Shown: one piece after another, positions 7,633-10,911 of the stretch | Position numbering within the stretch: the stretch's first letter is position 1 | Layout of the letters: each line of letters starts with the position of its first letter | Notes under the pieces: generated by a model | Database searches by the model: none | What the model saw: only the letters and a program-made list of their open reading frames with translations | Told to the model about the DNA's origin: nothing | Position numbers and translations under genes: made by a program | Origin: Candidatus Iainarchaeum sp. | GTDB taxonomy: Archaea > Iainarchaeota > Iainarchaeia > Iainarchaeales > JAAZKV01 | DNA length: 10,911 nt | Assembly: GCA_026397035.1 (NCBI GenBank) | Contig: JAPLVQ010000162.1 | Location: 4,075-14,985 of the forward strand | Direction of reading: 5' to 3'

Positions 7633-7640
7633 TTTATAAA
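7633..7640 (+). promoter_or_regulatory. TATA box for tRNA-Gln
   Basis: TTTATAAA is centred about 49 bases before the mature tRNA 5' end. Initiation about 26 bases downstream (near 7663) would make a precursor with a leader of about 23 bases. A weaker ATAAT at 7653-7657 could instead start transcription almost at the tRNA. Confidence 0.5.
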
Positions 7641-7664
7641 TTTTCTTAAATCATAATTTCATTA

Positions 7665-7684
7665 TTGAAAAACAAGTTTTTCAA
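7665..7684. promoter_or_regulatory. 20-bp inverted repeat directly upstream of tRNA-Gln
   Basis: TTGAAAAAC and GTTTTTCAA are perfect complements (9 bp) separated by AA, ending one base before the tRNA 5' end. In RNA it would form a hairpin of about 8 bp with a CAAG loop. It lies between the likely transcription start and the tRNA, so it may be a leader structure, the T-rich end of the preceding unit, or a protein site. Confidence 0.5.
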
Positions 7685-7685
7685 A

Positions 7686-7758
7686 AGCCCCTTCGTCTAG
7701 TGGCCAAGGATAGCGCCCTCTGGAGGCGCGGACCCCAGTTCGAATCTGGGAGGGGCTA
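7686..7758 (+). tRNA. tRNA-Gln (anticodon CUG)
   Basis: A complete cloverleaf of 73 nt including the discriminator. The acceptor stem AGCCCCT (7686-7692) pairs fully with AGGGGCT (7751-7757), and the discriminator is A7758. The anticodon stem GCGCC/GGCGC (7713-7717/7725-7729) encloses loop CTCTGGA with anticodon CUG at 7720-7722, which reads the glutamine codon CAG. The variable loop is four bases. The T stem CCCAG/CTGGG encloses TTCGAAT. The D arm is short, with one G-U pair. CCA is not encoded and there is no intron. The A1-U72 pair is the archaeal tRNA-Gln identity feature, contrasting with U1-A72 in bacteria. The D-arm start UCGUCUAG looks like tRNA-Glu, in line with glutamylation followed by amidation, but the position after U33 fixes the anticodon as Gln. 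A T5 run at 7772-7776 may end the transcript. Confidence 0.95.
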
Positions 7759-7784
7759 TTAATATTTATTATTTTTAACCAAAT

Positions 7785-7788
7785 GGTG
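7785..7788 (+). promoter_or_regulatory. Shine-Dalgarno GGTG before the Nudix gene
   Basis: GGTGA with five bases between GGTG and the ATG at 7794. It lies only 27 bases after the tRNA, so the Nudix mRNA either starts at an AT-rich promoter overlapping the tRNA end (CTATTAATAT, about 7756-7765) or is released from a tRNA cotranscript by tRNA 3' processing. Confidence 0.65.
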
Positions 7789-7793
7789 AAGAC

Positions 7794-8306
7794 ATGCCTG
7801 CAGAAAAAATTAGTATTGAACATGCCAAAGAAAACAAATTGTTTTACTTTGTAGCAAATGTTGTTATTTATAGAGAAAGTGATAAAAGATGCTTGATACT
7901 AAAAAGAAGTGAAAGAGAAACGGCTCATCCTAAAAAATATGCTGTTCCTGGCGGAAAACTTGAATGGAACGACCTTGACATCGCAAAGCCGACTAGAATA
8001 AACGGGGATATACTTGATTATGAGAATGCGATTGAAAGTCTTCTTAAAAGAGAAGTGTTTGAGGAAGCGGGTATTGAAATTAAAGATGGGCTTGAGTACA
8101 TCAATAATATTGCATTTATCCGGCCTGATGGAATACCAGTGGTTCTTATAAAATTCGCGGCAAAATACAAAACAGGGGAAATAAAGCTTGAAGAAGGTTC
8201 TTTTACTGATTATGCTTGGGTTAATTCTGAAGAAGTTAAAAAGTATGACTACATAAAAGGAATAAAAGAGGAAATAAAGAAGACTGAGGAAATATTTCAT
8301 AAATAA
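7794..8306 (+). CDS. Nudix hydrolase
   Basis: Cytoplasmic hydrolase of a nucleoside diphosphate linked to another group, using divalent metal. The 170-residue protein has the Nudix fold order: a first strand VANVVIYR (20-27), LILKRS (34-39) with the basic residues typical after the first sheet, YAVPGGKLEW (49-58), and the catalytic helix REVFEEAGIEI (86-96) with the metal-binding glutamates E87, E90 and E91. The Nudix box is split: about 17 residues (60-76, DLDIAKPTRINGDILDY) lie between GGKLEW and the E77...RE helix, where the consensus allows only a short loop. With G71 and E77 the spacing is G-x5-E-x8-RE instead of x7. IAFIRPDGIPVVLIKFAAKY (106-125) forms later strands. ATG 7794 has a good GGTG. 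Substrate cannot be predicted; neighbours (tRNA upstream, alpha/beta hydrolase 43 bases downstream) give no clear hint. Confidence 0.88.
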   Translation: MPAEKISIEHAKENKLFYFVANVVIYRESDKRCLILKRSERETAHPKKYAVPGGKLEWNDLDIAKPTRINGDILDYENAIESLLKREVFEEAGIEIKDGLEYINNIAFIRPDGIPVVLIKFAAKYKTGEIKLEEGSFTDYAWVNSEEVKKYDYIKGIKEEIKKTEEIFHK

Positions 8307-8349
8307 TTCAAACTTAATTGCCAAAATTGATTAGCAGAAGGGATAACTA

Positions 8350-9072
8350 ATGAACACACTAAAAGTCAAGAGTTTTGAACTAGCAGTTTATGCAAAAGGA
8401 ACTCCTGATTCCGAGAAACTTGCGCTTGTTTTGCCCGGCAGACTTGATACTAAGGATTATTTGCATATGCATAGCCATGTCGATTACCTTTCAAGCAAAA
8501 AATATTATGCGCTTTCTTTTGACCCTCCAGGCGCATGGGAAAGCCCAGGGGGTATCAAACTTTATACTATGACTAATTATCTCAAAGCTATCAATGAAAT
8601 CATTACCCATTTTGGCAACAAGCAAACCGTTCTAATGGGGCATAGTAGAGGAGGTAGCATGGCAATGCTTGCAGGTACACAAAATAAATATGTGTCTCAT
8701 ATTATCGCTGCAATGTCAAACTCACAACCCAGCCAGATAAATAAAAAGTTAAAAGACAAAGATTTTGCAATTAATTACCGTGATAACCCTTTTGGAGGTA
8801 AAATAAAATTCGAATTGCCATTAAGCTATTTTGAAGATGCAGCTCAATATACTATGCTTGACGCACTTTCTAAATGTAGTAAGCCAAAATTATATTTTTT
8901 GGGCAAAAAAGACACTATTGTTACGCCAGAGTCAGTCAGAAATGCTTATGCAAAATCAGCAAACCCAAAACAACTTTATGAAATTGATTCAGGACATGAT
9001 TATAGGTTTCAGGCAGATAAAATTGAGGAAATAAATAAAGTAATAGGAATGTTTTTGGATAAGCAAATATAA
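8350..9072 (+). CDS. Alpha/beta hydrolase
   Basis: Predicted cytoplasmic serine hydrolase of 240 residues with no signal sequence. The core strand LALVLPGR (24-31) likely provides the oxyanion loop. The nucleophile elbow is MGHSRGG (96-102) with S99. The acid follows LYFLGKKDTIVTP (181-193), with D188. The histidine is in IDSGHDYRF (212-220), with H216. All three triad residues are in the standard order and spacing. A modest cap region lies about 122-175 (NKKLKDKDFAINYRDNPFGG and following). The sequence does not show whether it is an esterase, lipase, thioesterase or peptidase. It starts 43 bases after the Nudix gene, probably the same transcript. The ATG is preceded by AGAAGGGAT, only a weak ribosome site. 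It is convergent with the prenyltransferase. Confidence 0.85.
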   Translation: MNTLKVKSFELAVYAKGTPDSEKLALVLPGRLDTKDYLHMHSHVDYLSSKKYYALSFDPPGAWESPGGIKLYTMTNYLKAINEIITHFGNKQTVLMGHSRGGSMAMLAGTQNKYVSHIIAAMSNSQPSQINKKLKDKDFAINYRDNPFGGKIKFELPLSYFEDAAQYTMLDALSKCSKPKLYFLGKKDTIVTPESVRNAYAKSANPKQLYEIDSGHDYRFQADKIEEINKVIGMFLDKQI

Positions 9073-9075
9073 TCC

Positions 9076-9090
9076 AAAAAAAGCCGGCTT
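9076..9090 (-). terminator. T7 run with a small palindrome ending the prenyltransferase transcript
   Basis: On the minus strand the perfect palindrome AAGCCGGCTT (9090-9081) runs into a stretch of seven T, 12 bases past the prenyltransferase stop. Archaeal termination relies mainly on oligo-T, so the T run is the more important part. It occupies the 29-base gap between two convergent genes. Confidence 0.4.
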
Positions 9091-9101
9091 GCATTGAATA
9101 C

Positions 9102-9797
9102 TTACTTCCCAAATCTTCTTTCTCTAGTCTCATAGTCAAAAACTATTTTATCAACATCTGTTTCTGTTAGCTCTGGCCAGTATTTGTCAATGAAGGCGAG
9201 TTCAGAATAGGAGCTTTGGTAAGTCAAAAATCCGCTTAAGCGCTGTTCTTTTGATGTGCGGACGATTAAATCAGGCGCTTTGAAATCAGAGTAAAGGTAA
9301 TGCCTAAATGTTTCCGTGTCAAGCTCATTAGGCGTTATCTTATTAGAAGCAACATCACTTGCGAACTTTTTCGTGGCGTCAATTATTTCTGTTTGACCGT
9401 CATAGCCAAGTGCAAGATTTATGACTTTTGAGTCAAACTGGGAAGTATATTTCTCAACTTCAGTCATTTTTTTCTGCAGACTTTTTGAGAACAATTCTCT
9501 TTTCCCAATAAATCTTAAGCGAATACCATTCTCGACTATTATTTTTTTCTTTTTTACTTTGTCGAGTTCGTGTTCAAAAATTTTCATTAAAACAGACAGC
9601 TCAAGTTTAGAGCGTTGGAAGTTTTTTAATGAAAAAGTATAAAATGAGCCTGTAGTTATCGAAGGGTATTTTTTCAGCCATTCAAGAACATCCCATGCTT
9701 TTTGTGTGCCAACAGAATAACTTTTTGCAAAAGAAATCCCTGCAAGCTTTGCATAACGCCTGTTCCCGTCTGGGATAAATGCTATTGATTCAAGCAC
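9102..9797 (-). CDS. uppS: Cis-prenyltransferase (undecaprenyl/dehydrodolichyl diphosphate synthase family)
   Basis: Condenses isopentenyl diphosphate onto an allylic diphosphate in cis, making the long polyprenyl diphosphate that becomes the dolichol-type carrier for glycans. All five conserved regions are present in its 231 residues: FIPDGNRRYAK (7-17) with catalytic D10, FYTFSLKNFQRSKLEL (52-67) with N59 and R62, RLRFIGKREL (93-102), NLALGYDGQTEIIDA (127-141), and DLIVRTSKEQRLSGFLTYQ (176-194) followed by SELAFIDKYWPEL (198-210), with the diphosphate-binding R180, R186, S188 and metal-binding E199. The usual RTSGE reads RTSKE here. The start is GTG 9797 with GGTG seven bases upstream, which leaves almost no residues before region I, as usual in archaeal members. 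Product chain length is not predictable. It is divergent from ogg, sharing a 156-base promoter region. Confidence 0.92.
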   Translation of the reverse strand: MLESIAFIPDGNRRYAKLAGISFAKSYSVGTQKAWDVLEWLKKYPSITTGSFYTFSLKNFQRSKLELSVLMKIFEHELDKVKKKKIIVENGIRLRFIGKRELFSKSLQKKMTEVEKYTSQFDSKVINLALGYDGQTEIIDATKKFASDVASNKITPNELDTETFRHYLYSDFKAPDLIVRTSKEQRLSGFLTYQSSYSELAFIDKYWPELTETDVDKIVFDYETRERRFGK

Positions 9798-9804
9798 AAT
9801 ACTT

Positions 9805-9808
9805 CACC
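9805..9808 (-). promoter_or_regulatory. Shine-Dalgarno GGTG setting a GTG start
   Basis: The minus strand reads GGTG, seven bases (AAGTATT), then GTG at 9797-9795. This is the fourth GGTG in the window and selects the GTG; nearby TTG triplets are out of frame. Confidence 0.7.
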
Positions 9809-9841
9809 TTTTAATAAAAAAATTACCCACTACTAATACAG

Positions 9842-9849
9842 ATTATACA
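9842..9849 (-). promoter_or_regulatory. Candidate TATA box for the prenyltransferase
   Basis: The minus strand reads TGTATAAT. Initiation about 26 bases downstream (near 9819) gives a leader of about 21 bases that contains the GGTG motif. Confidence 0.4.
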
Positions 9850-9918
9850 TTAGTTTGTTTAAATAATTAACACTATTTAGTGCATTCGAATATTGTACCA
9901 ACTCTTGGCTAGAAAATG

Positions 9919-9926
9919 GTTTAAAC
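9919..9926 (+). promoter_or_regulatory. Candidate TATA box for ogg, near-leaderless
   Basis: GTTTAAAC is centred about 31 bases before the ATG at 9954. The expected start of transcription near 9949 leaves a leader of zero to a few bases, and no GGTG precedes the ATG. Confidence 0.4.
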
Positions 9927-9953
9927 CTGACGAATCTAATAAAGTATGATGAT

Positions 9954-10688
9954 ATGAAAAGTAATCATAAGATTAATCAAATAAAGAACAACTCAAAAAG
10001 AGTGTTTAAGCATAATTGTGAAACAGGACAAAAAAAGCCTTTAAAAGAGCCTTTAAAATTGAATAACACTTGTATAGCAAGCCCGCATATTAACTCAAAA
10101 ATAAAACAAGCCTTGACTGATTTTAGTAAGATTTGGAGTTCTGAAGAAAAAGTGTATGAGGAACTTTGTTTTTGCCTGCTTACTCCGCAAAGCTCTGCAA
10201 AACAAGCAATGAAAACTATAACTCTTTTAAAAGAGCATCACTTATTGGACAGAGGCGGGGCACAAGAGAAAGAAATTTTTTTAAAAAATGTCAGATTTTA
10301 CCGGACAAAAGCCTTGCGGCTTGTAGAAGCCCAAAAGAGGTTTCCCTCTCACAAAATTAAACAAATACTTCAAGAAAATGGACTTCCAAATGACGCCATT
10401 AAATGCAGGGAATTTTTATTAAAAGAAGTTAATGGTTATGGGATGAAAGAAGCCTCGCATTTTTTGAGAAACATCGGTTTTGGAAAAGAAATAGCAATTC
10501 TTGACAGACACATTCTCAAAAACCTCAAAACTTGCGAAGTACTAGTTGAAATCCCAAAAACACTCACAAAGAAAAGATATCTTGAAATTGAAGAAAAAAT
10601 GAAGCAATTTTGTAAAAAACAAGGAATTCCTTTTGACGAGCTGGATTTAATCTTTTGGAGCAATGAAACAGGGGATGTGTTAAAATAA
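9954..10688 (+). CDS. ogg: Archaeal-type 8-oxoguanine DNA glycosylase/AP lyase (Ogg2 family)
   Basis: Base-excision repair enzyme that removes 8-oxoguanine and nicks the abasic site. Residues about 45-244 follow the short archaeal Ogg family (Methanocaldococcus type, about 207 residues): ELCFCLLTPQSSA (70-82), FYRTKA (115-120), the helix-hairpin-helix VNGYGMKEASHFLRNIG (159-175) with catalytic K165, AILDRHIL (181-188) with catalytic D184, IPKTLTKKRYLEIE (200-213), and the C-terminal ELDLIFWSNETGDVLK (229-244), whose G.VLK end is typical. The first 40 or so residues are a Lys/Asn-rich extension with no family counterpart. Either it is a real basic tail or the start is further in (GTG codon 17, TTG codon 36), but neither alternative has a GGTG. 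Upstream, ATGATGATATGA forms a three-codon frame whose TGA overlaps the ATG used here. Confidence 0.9.
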   Translation: MKSNHKINQIKNNSKRVFKHNCETGQKKPLKEPLKLNNTCIASPHINSKIKQALTDFSKIWSSEEKVYEELCFCLLTPQSSAKQAMKTITLLKEHHLLDRGGAQEKEIFLKNVRFYRTKALRLVEAQKRFPSHKIKQILQENGLPNDAIKCREFLLKEVNGYGMKEASHFLRNIGFGKEIAILDRHILKNLKTCEVLVEIPKTLTKKRYLEIEEKMKQFCKKQGIPFDELDLIFWSNETGDVLK

Positions 10689-10841
10689 TAACAAATTCAA
10701 ATAATAAAAACAAACACTAAAAAGCATATTTGAAAATAATCCAAATATCTCAAACTTTCAAAATATTAACTAAAACTAAATAACACTCCAAGGGCTTTGC
10801 GTATAAATTGATGAATTTTTGGGTTTTTTGTGGGAAAAGAC

Positions 10842-10911
10842 TTATTTTTTTAGTATTATGACGTAAGCCTTTTTTCCGATGTGTTCTTTTGGACAGTCAA
10901 TTTTTGCTGAG
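10842..10911 (-). CDS. 3' end of a truncated minus-strand gene (last 22 codons)
   Basis: Read on the minus strand from 10910, an open frame of 22 codons ends with TAA at 10844-10842. It encodes SAKIDCPKEHIG followed by KKAYVIILKK. The PKE-x-IGK-x-h-x-V-I-I-L pattern at a C-terminus resembles small archaeal AbrB-like or DUF2080-type transposase-associated proteins (their P..WIGK.V.VIL end). That resemblance comes from memory and is weak over so few residues. The rest lies beyond the window, so neither its start nor its length can be given. A minus-strand T-rich stretch at about 10705-10723 could be its terminator. Confidence 0.5.
   Translation of the reverse strand, partial: SAKIDCPKEHIGKKAYVIILKK

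Noticed and set aside
7686..7758. tRNA-Glu, suggested by the UCGUCUAG D-arm start
   Set aside because: With U33 at 7719 the anticodon is CUG, and the A1-U72 pair fits archaeal tRNA-Gln.
7566..10729. 13-base word CTAAAAAGCATAT shared downstream of the reductase (7566-7578) and ogg (10717-10729)
   Set aside because: In an AT-rich window of this size a few 13-base matches are expected by chance, and the flanks differ. Not treated as a shared terminator.
10801..10861. TATA-like GTATAAATT at 10801-10809 followed by a 16-codon frame from ATG 10811
   Set aside because: The ATG is too close to the TATA box to be in its transcript, the peptide is low-complexity Phe/Leu, and it runs antisense to the probable partial gene.

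Overview
The window looks like low-GC archaeal chromosomal DNA. The evidence is an archaeal-type tRNA-Gln with an A1-U72 pair and no encoded CCA, an archaeal-type 8-oxoguanine glycosylase, a geranylgeranyl-reductase-family flavoprotein, archaeal TATA boxes, GGTG Shine-Dalgarno motifs matching the CACCUCC end of archaeal 16S rRNA, and a secreted, sequon-rich protein anchored by its C-terminus. An uncultured DPANN-type or related archaeon is my best guess, but the phylum cannot be fixed from this window.

Layout, left to right. Positions 1-166 hold a G-free 17-bp minisatellite downstream of a minus-strand sugar-phosphate nucleotidyltransferase (167-871). A divergent promoter region (872-1059) separates it from a plus-strand cluster with gaps of 19-29 bp: a nucleotide-sugar dehydrogenase (1060-2358), the tRNA pseudouridine synthase TruD with a low-complexity insertion (2388-3563), and an 890-residue putative surface glycoprotein (3583-6255). 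A 16-bp AT-rich tandem repeat precedes a geranylgeranyl-reductase-family protein (6427-7569). Next come tRNA-Gln(CUG) (7686-7758), a Nudix hydrolase (7794-8306) and an alpha/beta hydrolase (8350-9072). A convergent cis-prenyltransferase (9102-9797, minus) and a divergent DNA glycosylase (9954-10688, plus) follow. The right edge cuts a minus-strand gene, leaving its last 22 codons. No gene-free stretch exceeds 300 bases.

How the genes may work together. Several fit cell-envelope construction. The nucleotidyltransferase and dehydrogenase could make activated (uronic) sugars. The cis-prenyltransferase could make the polyprenyl carrier. The reductase could saturate prenyl chains of lipids or of that carrier. 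The secreted protein, with about 26 N-glycosylation sequons, could receive the glycans. This is inference from context: no oligosaccharyltransferase or glycosyltransferase is present here. TruD, tRNA-Gln, the Nudix protein and Ogg are housekeeping or maintenance genes. I see no CRISPR array, no complete mobile element and no convincing novel defence system. The most unusual features are the minisatellite, the sequon-dense surface protein, and the insertions in TruD and the Nudix protein.
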